Below, piece by piece: positions 18,990 through 26,535 of a stretch of DNA of 64,000 bases. Made by a program: the position numbers and the translations under genes. The stretch spans positions 248,001 to 312,000 of the forward strand of contig NZ_MWQH01000002.1 in the NCBI RefSeq assembly GCF_002210295.1. The letters are read 5' to 3'. How positions within the stretch are numbered: position 1 is the stretch's first letter; every line of letters begins with the position of its first letter. Origin of the DNA: Fibrobacter sp. UWB5 (GTDB taxonomy: Bacteria > Fibrobacterota > Fibrobacteria > Fibrobacterales > Fibrobacteraceae). Below the pieces are notes generated by a model, which worked only from the letters and a program-made list of their open reading frames with translations, did no database searches and was not told where the DNA came from.

Positions 18990-19198
18990 CAGTATAAATA
19001 ATATCTAAAAATTCGCTCTTTGATTTGTGAAATTTTGCGAAATAAGCGAAAAATAAGGGTTTTTGAACGTTTCGCTGTTGTTTTTCTGTACAACGCTTTA
19101 TTTGGTCAAGATATTGTAAATCAGGGTGAAAAAACTATCTTACGTCCAAGCTAAAAATACAAGGCTAGGGCCGGTTTGGAGACTGAAAACTCTAGCAA
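18990..19198. other. intergenic region between rsh and the radical SAM gene
   Basis: AT-rich upstream region of the minus-strand rsh gene. I see no convincing gene; the only plus-strand frame here (from 19126) runs through the terminator hairpin and into the radical SAM gene and is not credible. Confidence 0.5.
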
Positions 19199-19238
19199 AA
19201 AGAGCCGCACCGAAAAAGGTGCGGCTCTTGCTTTTTTT
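19199..19238. terminator. bidirectional hairpin terminator
   Basis: Perfect 12-bp arms AAGAGCCGCACC and GGTGCGGCTCTT with a 6-nt loop (GAAAAA on the plus strand). On the plus strand TGCTTTTTTT follows; on the minus strand the arm runs into TTT and serves the radical SAM gene that ends at 19259. Confidence 0.85.
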
Positions 19239-19258
19239 AGGTGATAGATGTTTTTGGC

Positions 19259-20335
19259 TTATGCGCCGGCGTCTTCCAAGCGTTTTACATGACAGTAGGC
19301 CAATTCCTTCGTTTTTTCGTCACGTAAGTGCAGGCTGGAGCCTTCGCAGTAGCGCCAGTATTTACAAGTCTTGCAGTCGCCAATCTTGGCCCAGCTGCGG
19401 TCACGCATCACCTGGTAACGCTTCTGCCAGACTTCCCACAGGTCGTCCTTGTAAATGTTGCCCTGGATATAGTCGCCGCGCAGGCTCGGACAGGCCGAAA
19501 TGCTGCCGTCGCAGAGCACAGAAGACACGTTCACGCCGGCACGGCAGAAGAACGGGTAGTTGCGGGCATCTTTTTCGTAGCTGCCGAGGAATCCTTCGCA
19601 GCCATAATTCACGTTAATCACGTTCAGTTTCTTGACTTCGCGAATAAAGTCGAATACCTGGCGGAATTCCTGGTTCGTAAGCTGGAACAGCGGATTGTCC
19701 TTGGCGCGGCCCTTCGGGAACACGGTCGCGATTCTCCAGCGTTTTACGCCGATTTTCAGGAGCATGTCGAGAATCTTCGGGAGTTCTTTCAGATTCTGGC
19801 GGTTCACGCAGGTCATCACATCGAAGGTGAGACCTTCGGTGTGAGCGGCCATGTCAATGGCCCGCAACGCTCGCTCAAAGCTATGCGGGTCGCCGCGGAA
19901 ATGGTTGTGGCTCTCTTGCAGGCCGTCGAGGCTGATCGTGAGCGAGCGTAGACCTGCGTTCAGCAGGCGCGTGTAACGCTCGGGCGTCATCGCAAGCGCG
20001 TTAGAAACCATGCCCCAGGGGTAGCCGCGCTTCTTGATTTCCATACCGCATTCTTCGAGGTCCGGACGCATCAGGGGTTCGCCGCCGGTAATCACCACGA
20101 TAAAATGCTTCGGGTCAATGTGCGGGGCGAGTTTATCCAGCACGCCCATGAAGTCTTCGCGAGGCATGTCGGGGATGGCGTCCTTCACGCAGTCGCTACC
20201 GCAGTGCAGGCAGTGCAAGTTGCAGCGGAGCGTGCATTCCCAGAAAAAGTAGGTAAGAGGGTGCGCCTTGATTTCGTTGTGGCGGTAAAGGCGATAAGCT
20301 TCGAGAGCGAGTTTTTTCTTAAGAGAGAGTTGCAT
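19259..20335 (-). CDS. radical SAM/SPASM enzyme of a lipoprotein-modification system
   Basis: 358 residues. The radical SAM cluster motif CX3CX2C is 'CNLHCLHC' (about residues 38-45) inside 'WECTLRCNLHCLHCGSDC'; 'TGGEPLMRPDL' is the SAM-binding GGE motif. The carboxy third carries a SPASM-type Cys set ('FFCRAGVNVSSVLCDG', 'ACPSLRGD', 'DCKTCKYWRYC', 'YCHVKRL') for auxiliary 4Fe-4S clusters. SPASM enzymes usually modify peptides or proteins. The gene is the last of an operon with three lipoproteins rich in Tyr-Gly motifs and starts 5 bp after the third. From memory it fits the rSAM/lipoprotein family TIGR04133. The substrate assignment is inferred from context. Confidence 0.88.
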   Translation of the reverse strand: MQLSLKKKLALEAYRLYRHNEIKAHPLTYFFWECTLRCNLHCLHCGSDCVKDAIPDMPREDFMGVLDKLAPHIDPKHFIVVITGGEPLMRPDLEECGMEIKKRGYPWGMVSNALAMTPERYTRLLNAGLRSLTISLDGLQESHNHFRGDPHSFERALRAIDMAAHTEGLTFDVMTCVNRQNLKELPKILDMLLKIGVKRWRIATVFPKGRAKDNPLFQLTNQEFRQVFDFIREVKKLNVINVNYGCEGFLGSYEKDARNYPFFCRAGVNVSSVLCDGSISACPSLRGDYIQGNIYKDDLWEVWQKRYQVMRDRSWAKIGDCKTCKYWRYCEGSSLHLRDEKTKELAYCHVKRLEDAGA

Positions 20336-20340
20336 AAATC

Positions 20341-21633
20341 CTAATGACGTTCTTTGGGGTAATATTTCTTGTTGAATTCGTTTTTGGTGTAGGTGACGCT
20401 TTCACCCTGTTTGTCAATGCATTTGATATCTGTTTCGCCATCGTTTCTAGTGCAAGTAACACCATCTTTGCATCGATACATGTTGGTGCATGTTGAGGTT
20501 ACTCCGTATACAGGGCACATGGCTTCAAGATCACAAACCGTCAGATTGGTGTTGGGGTTTGATGTTGCCAGGCATTGGTTGATTTGATCTTCGATATCCT
20601 TTAGCTTGTCTTCATAAATCTTTTGACATTCTTTGTCCAGGGCGGGTTTGTTCTTTTCCCATTCCTCTTTCATCGTCAGGTAATCGAGATATTCCTGCGT
20701 CGGACGCGTGATTCCGTCGCTGCAAACTTCATTTGTGTGAATTTGGATCGGAGCGCCATATAGTGCGACAAACGAGTCAAGTTCTTGCTGCAAATCGGCG
20801 ATGCACTGTGGAACCGAATTCAATGTATTTACAGTGCTGTCGATTTTGCGACTGCTTTCGTACTTAGCTTTTTCTTCAGCGTCCATTTTAGCGATATCGG
20901 CTGAATAGGAGGGCGGGTAATACGCTATGGCCGAATCTCCGGGCACGCAAGTGACATCGCCTGAGCTGGAGCTTGCCGCTACGGAGGAACTGGAACTGTT
21001 GCGGAACTTGGCGGCGTATTCGTCCCAAGTGTATAGCATTTGGCCCTCTTGCAGCAGTTTTCCGTCTTCTTTATTTACAAGGGGGTTCTCGACGGGGTCG
21101 TGTACTATACGGGTCTTGCCGTCGGAACATTCATATTTCAGGTTGATTTCAGGCCTTACACAAGATGGTGTCCCATAGAGAGGGACTCCGTAGAGGGGGG
21201 CAAACTCATCGTCGTTAGCAGCCCCTTTTTTTGAATAGTTGTCATAGAGAAGGCAATTGCCCGGGAATACCCTTTCGTCGGTGTATTTGCAGGTGATGTT
21301 TGTGTCGCTAGCGAGCTTGTAACGGTCCGTTGCCTCCTCGCTGGAACTGGATTCTTCGGATAATTCACTGCTGGAGCTGGATTCTCCGAATACGGGCTCA
21401 TCTCCGTAAACCGGAGGGTTGAAGAATTCGCTGCTGGACGAATCTCCATTCTCGGTTCCGTTTGTCTCGCTAGAACTAGATTCTTCGTTGTTCGAATCGC
21501 TGCTTTCGGGTTCGTCGTAGCAACCGTCCGGAGGGCATCCGTAAAGCGGAGTGTCCTCGGTTGTTTCGCTACAGCTGGCCCAGAAGAATGCGGTCAGCGT
21601 GAGAGCAATTTTTTTCCAGTGATTGTAAAACAT
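20341..21633 (-). CDS. lipoprotein with repeated YG motifs (candidate radical SAM substrate)
   Basis: 430 residues. The signal peptide MFYNHWKKIALTL...FFWASC (Cys 21) is nearly the same as in the next two lipoproteins. A Ser/Glu-rich linker follows. Tyr-Gly motifs recur: PLYGCPP, PVYGDEP, PLYGVPLYGTP, ALYGAP and PVYGVT, mostly followed by a hydrophobic residue and Pro. Many Cys lie in the carboxy 300 residues, where units of the type 'C.DG.TR' recur ('CSDGKTRIVHDP', 'CSDGITRPTQEY', 'CKDGVTCTRNDG'). The start follows the previous lipoprotein by 3 bp with GGGGGA as ribosome site. Function is unknown; the YG motifs beside the radical SAM gene suggest post-translational modification. Confidence 0.85.
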   Translation of the reverse strand: MFYNHWKKIALTLTAFFWASCSETTEDTPLYGCPPDGCYDEPESSDSNNEESSSSETNGTENGDSSSSEFFNPPVYGDEPVFGESSSSSELSEESSSSEEATDRYKLASDTNITCKYTDERVFPGNCLLYDNYSKKGAANDDEFAPLYGVPLYGTPSCVRPEINLKYECSDGKTRIVHDPVENPLVNKEDGKLLQEGQMLYTWDEYAAKFRNSSSSSVAASSSSGDVTCVPGDSAIAYYPPSYSADIAKMDAEEKAKYESSRKIDSTVNTLNSVPQCIADLQQELDSFVALYGAPIQIHTNEVCSDGITRPTQEYLDYLTMKEEWEKNKPALDKECQKIYEDKLKDIEDQINQCLATSNPNTNLTVCDLEAMCPVYGVTSTCTNMYRCKDGVTCTRNDGETDIKCIDKQGESVTYTKNEFNKKYYPKERH

Positions 21634-21636
21634 ACT

Positions 21637-22254
21637 TTATTCCCCCTTAATAGATGTTGTATCCACCTTAATAAAGATTTCACCATCTAGCTTTGCGGGG
21701 CAATCGATAATGGGGTGGCAGCCTGCAAGTGAATCCTGCTCAATCGGCTTGAAAGGGTTGCGTTCAATGCAGATATCTTGGTCGCTGGTGCAGTTGGGTG
21801 CTTTTTCGCTACCAGCCTTCGGGGCGAAAACCTGGACTCCTTCGGGGAGCTCAACGCCCTCGAAACCGGCATCAGACGGATCTCGAAGGTACTTGTTGCC
21901 GTCGATACAGTCAATAATCTTGAACACCCTGCCTTCGACATTTTGCGCCGAATCGTTGAAGCAGAGTGTTTCGTCTGTGTATATCAAGACTTTGTCGTCA
22001 GGACCGTATGGAGGATCGTACGGAACGCCATAGTCGAGAGCCATCTCAATGAACTCGCTGCTGGAACTTTCTTCTGCCGAACTGGAAGAGGATGTAATAA
22101 CACTGGGATCATGCTCTATGGGTTCTATTATCCCATAAAGACTGGGGTTTGCTTGGATTGAGGAAATGTCTTCACTGGAGCCATCGCTTCCACAGCTGGC
22201 CCAGAAAAAACTGGCCAGAGCAAGAGCGATCTTTTTCCAGTGCTTGTAAAACAT
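21637..22254 (-). CDS. lipoprotein with YG motifs (candidate radical SAM substrate)
   Basis: 205 residues. The signal peptide MFYKHWKKIALAL...FFWASC ends in a lipobox (Cys 21). YG motifs are SLYGIIEP and DYGVPYDPPYGPDD. The mature part has paired Cys segments ('LCFNDSAQNVEG', 'IDCIDGNKY', 'NCTSDQDICIERNP', 'GCHPIIDCP') that look disulfide-prone. Middle gene of the three; 31 bp after the first lipoprotein and 3 bp before the third. Probably anchored in the outer or inner membrane; no enzymatic motif. Confidence 0.83.
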   Translation of the reverse strand: MFYKHWKKIALALASFFWASCGSDGSSEDISSIQANPSLYGIIEPIEHDPSVITSSSSSAEESSSSEFIEMALDYGVPYDPPYGPDDKVLIYTDETLCFNDSAQNVEGRVFKIIDCIDGNKYLRDPSDAGFEGVELPEGVQVFAPKAGSEKAPNCTSDQDICIERNPFKPIEQDSLAGCHPIIDCPAKLDGEIFIKVDTTSIKGE

Positions 22255-22285
22255 GGCTGATTCCCTGACGGTCGACTAACGACTT

Positions 22286-22951
22286 CTATTCCTTTTCGTC
22301 GTTGCAAGTGCCGTTAAATACGCAGGGAGGTCCATAAAGGACTGGCTGCATATCCTTAAACGAGGTGTCCTGTGCCGGATCGTCGACAATGGTCATCTTT
22401 TCGTAGCGAGCATGGAATTCGGCTTCGCTGTAAACCTTGCCGTCGCATTCGTAGGTGTTTTCGGAAATCTGCACCACGCCGTAATCAGGGCAGATGTCGT
22501 TGCTGCAGGGGAGTCCACCCCAACGCTCTTCGGTTTTTTGCGTACAGGTGGCGCCGTCAGCGCATGTCATCGTGGATTCGCCCTTTACCTGGGTGCAAAT
22601 GTATTTGTCCATGACAACGCCGTATAAAGGTTGTGCTTCGACTAGTGTGTCGCCGCTGCTGCTGGAATTCAAAATGGGATCGTCCGGAACTCCATAAGCG
22701 GGCATAATCTGCTCGAAGCTGCTGGAACTTGCTTCAGTCGCTTCGCTAGAACTTGAGACCTGAGCCTGCTTTTCGCTAGAACTGGATGTCGTTTCGTTTC
22801 CGGTTGCTACGCTGGAACTGGATTCGGGTGTCGCTACGCTGCTGGAACTGGGGTCTTCAGCGCCATTTGCAGAGGTGGTATCGCTGTCGCAGCTGGCCCA
22901 GAAAAATCCGGCCAGGGCGAGTGCAATTTTTTTCCAATGTTTGTAGAACAT
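22286..22951 (-). CDS. lipoprotein with YG motifs (candidate radical SAM substrate), first gene of the operon
   Basis: 221 residues. The signal peptide MFYKHWKKIALAL...FFWASC (Cys 21) matches the next two genes almost exactly. A long Ser-rich linker (about 25-80) follows. YG motifs are PAYGVPDDP, PLYGVVMD, PDYGVVQI and VLYGPPCV, the last close to the carboxy end. Cys-rich middle ('CTQVKGESTMTCADGATC', 'LPCSNDICP'). A clear ribosome site (AAGGGAG) precedes the ATG and a promoter with 17-bp spacing lies 34 bp upstream, so transcription of the whole four-gene operon probably starts here. Confidence 0.85.
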   Translation of the reverse strand: MFYKHWKKIALALAGFFWASCDSDTTSANGAEDPSSSSVATPESSSSVATGNETTSSSSEKQAQVSSSSEATEASSSSFEQIMPAYGVPDDPILNSSSSGDTLVEAQPLYGVVMDKYICTQVKGESTMTCADGATCTQKTEERWGGLPCSNDICPDYGVVQISENTYECDGKVYSEAEFHARYEKMTIVDDPAQDTSFKDMQPVLYGPPCVFNGTCNDEKE

Positions 22952-22984
22952 GCTGTTCTCCCTTCTTAATATCTCTCGATAACG

Positions 22985-23013
22985 AATATATATAAATGAT
23001 TATTACCCTGCAA
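22985..23013 (-). promoter_or_regulatory. sigma70-type promoter of the lipoprotein/radical SAM operon
   Basis: On the minus strand TTGCAG (23013-23008), a 17-bp spacer, then TATATT (22990-22985). It ends 34 bp before the ATG of the first lipoprotein. The same TATATT/17-bp pattern occurs at other promoters in this window. Confidence 0.65.
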
Positions 23014-23105
23014 TGTAGGGGCAAAATAGTGTGATAACTGGGGCTGATTTTTGCCTTTTTGGGCTGATATTTTCAATTTTTTTACGAAAAAAAACTGCAA
23101 ACCCC

Positions 23106-23134
23106 TTGCCAATGGGAATTTTGTTAGGTATTTT
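23106..23134 (+). promoter_or_regulatory. trpE promoter
   Basis: TTGCCA (23106-23111), 17-bp spacer, TATTTT (23129-23134). The -35 box lies in AACCCCTTGCCAA, a 13-mer repeated at the lysR and trpB promoters. The leader ATG begins 7 nt after the -10 box, so transcription should start at or next to it. Confidence 0.75.
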
Positions 23135-23140
23135 TGGGCC

Positions 23141-23197
23141 ATGATGATTTACGCAACAAGTGCAACCCTTAACCGTCGTTGGTGGCGCGGACTCTGA
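23141..23197 (+). CDS. trpL: trp leader peptide with two Trp codons
   Basis: 18 codons, MMIYATSATLNRRWWRGL, with adjacent Trp codons (TGG TGG, 23180-23185). The ATG lies 7 nt downstream of the -10 box, which suggests a leaderless start. Behind it, GGACTCT (23189-23195) can pair with AGAGCCC (23201-23207), GAGCCCGG (23202-23209) can pair with CCGGACTC (23250-23257, 7 of 8), and a terminator hairpin follows. This is the standard arrangement of a Trp attenuator: stalling at the Trp codons would favour the antiterminator and let trpE be transcribed. Confidence 0.85.
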   Translation: MMIYATSATLNRRWWRGL

Positions 23198-23241
23198 CAT
23201 AGAGCCCGGTATTTGTCGCAAATCACCCAAGATTTTAAAGC

Positions 23242-23276
23242 AAAGGCTTCCGGACTCACGGAGGCCTTTCTCTTTT
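23242..23276 (+). terminator. trpE attenuator terminator
   Basis: An 11-bp stem, AAAGGCTTCCG with CGGAGGCCTTT (one G-U), loop GACTCA, followed by CTCTTTT. It lies between the Trp leader peptide and trpE and competes with the antiterminator described for the leader. Confidence 0.85.
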
Positions 23277-23363
23277 ACCAAAATCGTTGAAATCCTCCGG
23301 GACCTAAGCCTTTGCAGAACCCGAAACGAAAAGGCAAACGAATTTTTAAACCAGAGGATCAAA

Positions 23364-24812
23364 ATGACTACGAACATAAGGCACATTACTGAAAGCCCCA
23401 ACTTCGAACCCCGTACCGACAGTATCTACGTGGCACTGCCCGGTGAACGTTACACCCCGTTTTCGCTCGGCAAGAAGCTCGGTGCGAAGGCTATTTTCGA
23501 ATCCGCTAGCTTCTCCCACGGTCGTAGCCGTTATTCGACTCTGATGGTGGACGAAGGCTTCCGTCTGCGCCAGAATGACAAGGACGTGAGCATCGTTGTT
23601 GACGGCAAGGAAAGCGTGTTCCTCAAGGAAGGCGAAGGCGATATTTTGGACGCCCTCACGCTGATTTCTGCCGAAAATACGGTGCCGCCCAACCAGATTC
23701 CTATTCCTTCTTCGGGCGTGGGTTACCTCGGCTATGAATTTTGCGCCCGCTGCGATACCATTCGCCTCGCTCCGCAGGTGGACGAACTGAACATCCCCGA
23801 AGCGGAATTCCTGGTGGGTCACATTTACATCGTGTTCGACCACTTTACCGAAAAGCTTCACCTGTTCGCCTTGAACTATGAAGAACACCAGATTGACTTG
23901 AAGGCTGCGATTGAAAAGGTGAAGGCCCGCCTCGCTGACCTCGACTTCAGCTACCTCGCTCCGGAAAAGCAGTACGGTAAGGGCATCACGATGACGGACT
24001 TGGAACAGTCCCGCAAGGAATACACCGAAAAGGTCGAAGCCCTGCAGAAGCATATCATCGCCGGTAACATCGTGCAGGCTGTGCCTTCTCGCCGCATCCA
24101 GTTTGCAAGCGATATCGAAGCACTCGACATTTACCGCCGCCTCCGCACGGTGAACCCGTCTCCGTACATGTTCTTCCTTGATTACGGTACGCACCAGTTT
24201 ATCGGTGCTTCGCCGGAAAGCTTGGTGCGCGTGCGTGACGGCATCGCTACCATTCACCCGATTGCAGGCACCCGCCGCCGTGGTAAGGATGACGTAGAAG
24301 ACGAAGCCTTGATGAAGAACCTGAAGGGCGACCCGAAGGAACGCGCCGAACACCTGATGCTGGTGGATTTGGCCCGTAACGACCTCGGCCGCGTCTGCGA
24401 AGCCGGTACGGTGGAAACCACCAAGTACATGGAATGCGAAAAGTTCAGCCACGTGATTCACCTGGTCTCTGACGTGCAGGGCCGTGTGGCGAAGAACAAG
24501 AAGGCCATCGAAGTGCTGCGCTCCAGCTTCCCGGCAGGTACGGTGAGCGGCGCCCCGAAAATCAGCGCGATTGAAATCCTTTCGGGCCTCGAAAAGGTCA
24601 AGCGCCGTTTCTACGCCGGTGCCGTGGGCTATATGGAATCCGACGGTGACTTGGATTTCTGTATTGCTATCCGTTGCTGCTTGAAGCAGGGTAAGACCAT
24701 CAGCCTGCAGGCCGGTGGTGGCATTGTAGCGGCCTCGAATGCTGACCGCGAATTTGAAGAAACGAACGAAAAATTGGGTGCCATCCGCGCCGTGCTCGAA
24801 GGAGAAAACTAA
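23364..24812 (+). CDS. trpE: anthranilate synthase component I
   Basis: 482 residues from the ATG at 23364 (AGAGG upstream); an open frame reaches back to 23160 but overlaps the attenuator. TrpE makes anthranilate from chorismate with ammonia from TrpG. The amino domain keeps the regulatory Glu-Ser ('AIFESASFSHGR', equivalent to LLES of Trp-sensitive enzymes), suggesting feedback inhibition by Trp. The chorismate-binding domain shows 'GNIVQAVPSRRI', 'PSPYMFFLD', 'GASPESLVRV', 'PIAGTRRRG', 'HLMLVDLARNDLGRV' and 'GTVSGAPK'. First gene of the trp cluster, followed after 1 bp by trpGD. Confidence 0.97.
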   Translation: MTTNIRHITESPNFEPRTDSIYVALPGERYTPFSLGKKLGAKAIFESASFSHGRSRYSTLMVDEGFRLRQNDKDVSIVVDGKESVFLKEGEGDILDALTLISAENTVPPNQIPIPSSGVGYLGYEFCARCDTIRLAPQVDELNIPEAEFLVGHIYIVFDHFTEKLHLFALNYEEHQIDLKAAIEKVKARLADLDFSYLAPEKQYGKGITMTDLEQSRKEYTEKVEALQKHIIAGNIVQAVPSRRIQFASDIEALDIYRRLRTVNPSPYMFFLDYGTHQFIGASPESLVRVRDGIATIHPIAGTRRRGKDDVEDEALMKNLKGDPKERAEHLMLVDLARNDLGRVCEAGTVETTKYMECEKFSHVIHLVSDVQGRVAKNKKAIEVLRSSFPAGTVSGAPKISAIEILSGLEKVKRRFYAGAVGYMESDGDLDFCIAIRCCLKQGKTISLQAGGGIVAASNADREFEETNEKLGAIRAVLEGEN

Positions 24813-24813
24813 G

Positions 24814-26409
24814 ATGATCGTCATTATCGATAACTACGACTCTTTTACTTACAACGTCTACCAGGCGCTGGCCAAGATTACCACTGAAGAAATCCGCGTG
24901 CTCCGTAGCCGCGAATGCACCATTGCAGATATTGAAAAGTTGAACCCAAGCCGCCTCATCGTGAGCCCGGGCCCGGGCCGCCCCGAAGACGCCGGCATCT
25001 CCGTCGAAGCTATCAAGCACTTTGCTGGCAAGCTCCCGATTCTCGGCGTGTGCCTCGGCCACCAGGCTATCGGTTACGCTTTCGGTGCCAAGATTGTGCA
25101 GGCCAAGTTCATCAAGCACGGCATCGCCGAAGAAATCGACCTCGACGGCAAGGGCCTCTTCCGCACCATTGGCAAGAAGAACATCTTCACGCGTTACCAC
25201 AGCTTGGTCATCGACGAATCGACGCTCTCTTCTGACTTCGAAGTGACCGCCCGCGCGACCGACGGCGACATCATGGGCATTCGTCACAAGACGCTCCCGA
25301 TTGAAGGCGTGCAGTTCCACCCGGAATCTATTGCCAGCGGCCGTGCCGACGAATTCTTCAAGGCTTTCCTCAACTACCGTCGCGAACCGCTCGACATCCG
25401 CGGAATCTTGAACACGCTTACCGCAGGCAAGGACCTGAGCCGCGAAACCGCCGAAATGTTCATGGAAGACCTGACCGATGGTATCATGGACGAACGCCAG
25501 ATGGCCGCAATCCTTACCGCACTTTCTAGCAAGGGCCCCGTGACCGAAGAAATCGCAGGTTGCGCCAAGGTGCTCAGCAGCAAGAAGCGCAAGTTCCCCT
25601 ACAGCGGTGATGAACTCACCGACATCGTGGGTACCGGTGGCGACGGCAAGGGAAGCTTCAACGTGAGCTCTCTCTCCGGCCTTATCGCAGCAAGCTGTGG
25701 CGCCAAGATTGCCAAGCACGGCAACCGCGCTGTTTCCAGCAAGTCCGGTGCTGCCGACTTCTATACCGCAGCCGGCTTCAAGCTGGACATGACTCCGGAA
25801 AAGGCCGCCAGCGTCATCGACAAGACGAACTTCGTGTTCCTCATGGCTCCGGTCTACCACAGCGCCATGCGCTTTGCCGGCCCGGTTCGTGGTGCCCTCG
25901 GTGTCAAGACCATCATGAACCTGCTCGGCCCCCTCACGAACCCGGCCGAAGCCAAGTACCTGATGCTCGGCGTTTACAGCAAGTCGATTCTGGAACCGTT
26001 CACCAAGGCTGCAAAGGCCCTCGGTGCCAAGCGCGTGATGGTCGCCATTTCCGATGACGGCTACGACGAAATCTCTCCGTGCGTCCCGACGACCATTGCC
26101 GAAATCTTGGAAGACGGTGAATATCGCGAATACCGCATCGACCCGAAGGAATTCGGCGTCCCGGCCGTGGACCCCGAAGACCTCGCCGGTGGTACGGGCG
26201 TGGACAACTTCAACCTCGCTCTCGACGTGCTGAACGGCAAGGGCCGCCCGGGCATCAAGTATGCCTGTGCCCTGAACGCCGGTGCCGCCCTCTACATCAG
26301 CAAGAAGGCTGCCAGCCTCAAGGAAGGCTTCGATAAGGCCATGAAGGCGATGGAAGACGGCTCGGTCCTGAAAAAGATTGAAGAAGTCAAGGTCGCAACC
26401 AACTCGTAA
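24814..26409 (+). CDS. trpGD: fused anthranilate synthase glutaminase and anthranilate phosphoribosyltransferase
   Basis: 531 residues from ATG 24814, preceded by GAAGGAG. Residues 1-190 are a class I glutamine amidotransferase with catalytic Cys80 ('GVCLGHQ'), His169 and Glu171 ('VQFHPES'); it supplies ammonia to TrpE. Residues 200-531 are anthranilate phosphoribosyltransferase with the PRPP-binding glycine loop 'GTGGDGKGSFNVS' (from about 271), 'KHGNRAVSSKSGAAD' and 'GPLTNPA'. The same fusion is known from enterobacteria. It gives phosphoribosylanthranilate, the substrate of TrpF. A hairpin follows the stop. Confidence 0.97.
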   Translation: MIVIIDNYDSFTYNVYQALAKITTEEIRVLRSRECTIADIEKLNPSRLIVSPGPGRPEDAGISVEAIKHFAGKLPILGVCLGHQAIGYAFGAKIVQAKFIKHGIAEEIDLDGKGLFRTIGKKNIFTRYHSLVIDESTLSSDFEVTARATDGDIMGIRHKTLPIEGVQFHPESIASGRADEFFKAFLNYRREPLDIRGILNTLTAGKDLSRETAEMFMEDLTDGIMDERQMAAILTALSSKGPVTEEIAGCAKVLSSKKRKFPYSGDELTDIVGTGGDGKGSFNVSSLSGLIAASCGAKIAKHGNRAVSSKSGAADFYTAAGFKLDMTPEKAASVIDKTNFVFLMAPVYHSAMRFAGPVRGALGVKTIMNLLGPLTNPAEAKYLMLGVYSKSILEPFTKAAKALGAKRVMVAISDDGYDEISPCVPTTIAEILEDGEYREYRIDPKEFGVPAVDPEDLAGGTGVDNFNLALDVLNGKGRPGIKYACALNAGAALYISKKAASLKEGFDKAMKAMEDGSVLKKIEEVKVATNS

Positions 26410-26413
26410 TCAA

Positions 26414-26455
26414 ATAAGGTTGGCAAAGGGTTTTATAACCCCTTGCCAACCTTAT
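26414..26455. terminator. long inverted repeat after trpGD, overlapping the lysR promoter
   Basis: ATAAGGTTGGCAAAGGG (26414-26430) pairs with CCCCTTGCCAACCTTAT (26439-26455) with a single G-U. It could end trpGD transcription, though the following T tract is weak. The 3' arm contains the -35 box of the lysR promoter and the shared AACCCCTTGCCAA sequence, so it may instead, or also, act as an operator. Confidence 0.65.
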
Positions 26456-26471
26456 AGCTTTTAACTATATT
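26443..26471 (+). promoter_or_regulatory. promoter of the lysR-permease-trpCF segment
   Basis: TTGCCA (26443-26448), 17-bp spacer, TATATT (26466-26471), about 65 bp before the LysR start codon. The -35 box is embedded in AACCCCTTGCCAA as at the trpE and trpB promoters. Confidence 0.7.
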
Positions 26472-26535
26472 TTTATTCCTACTAAATAACTAGGAAAATA
26501 AAACCGCAACGATTTTCAACAGGAGGCCGAAAAAC

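Noticed and set aside
19126-19617. Plus-strand frame starting MKKLSYVQAK
   Set aside because: It runs through a strong terminator hairpin and then antisense to the radical SAM gene; the product is Arg/Ser-rich nonsense.
23346-24824. Minus-strand frame of 492 codons opposite trpE
   Set aside because: It is an antisense shadow of trpE without any recognisable domain.
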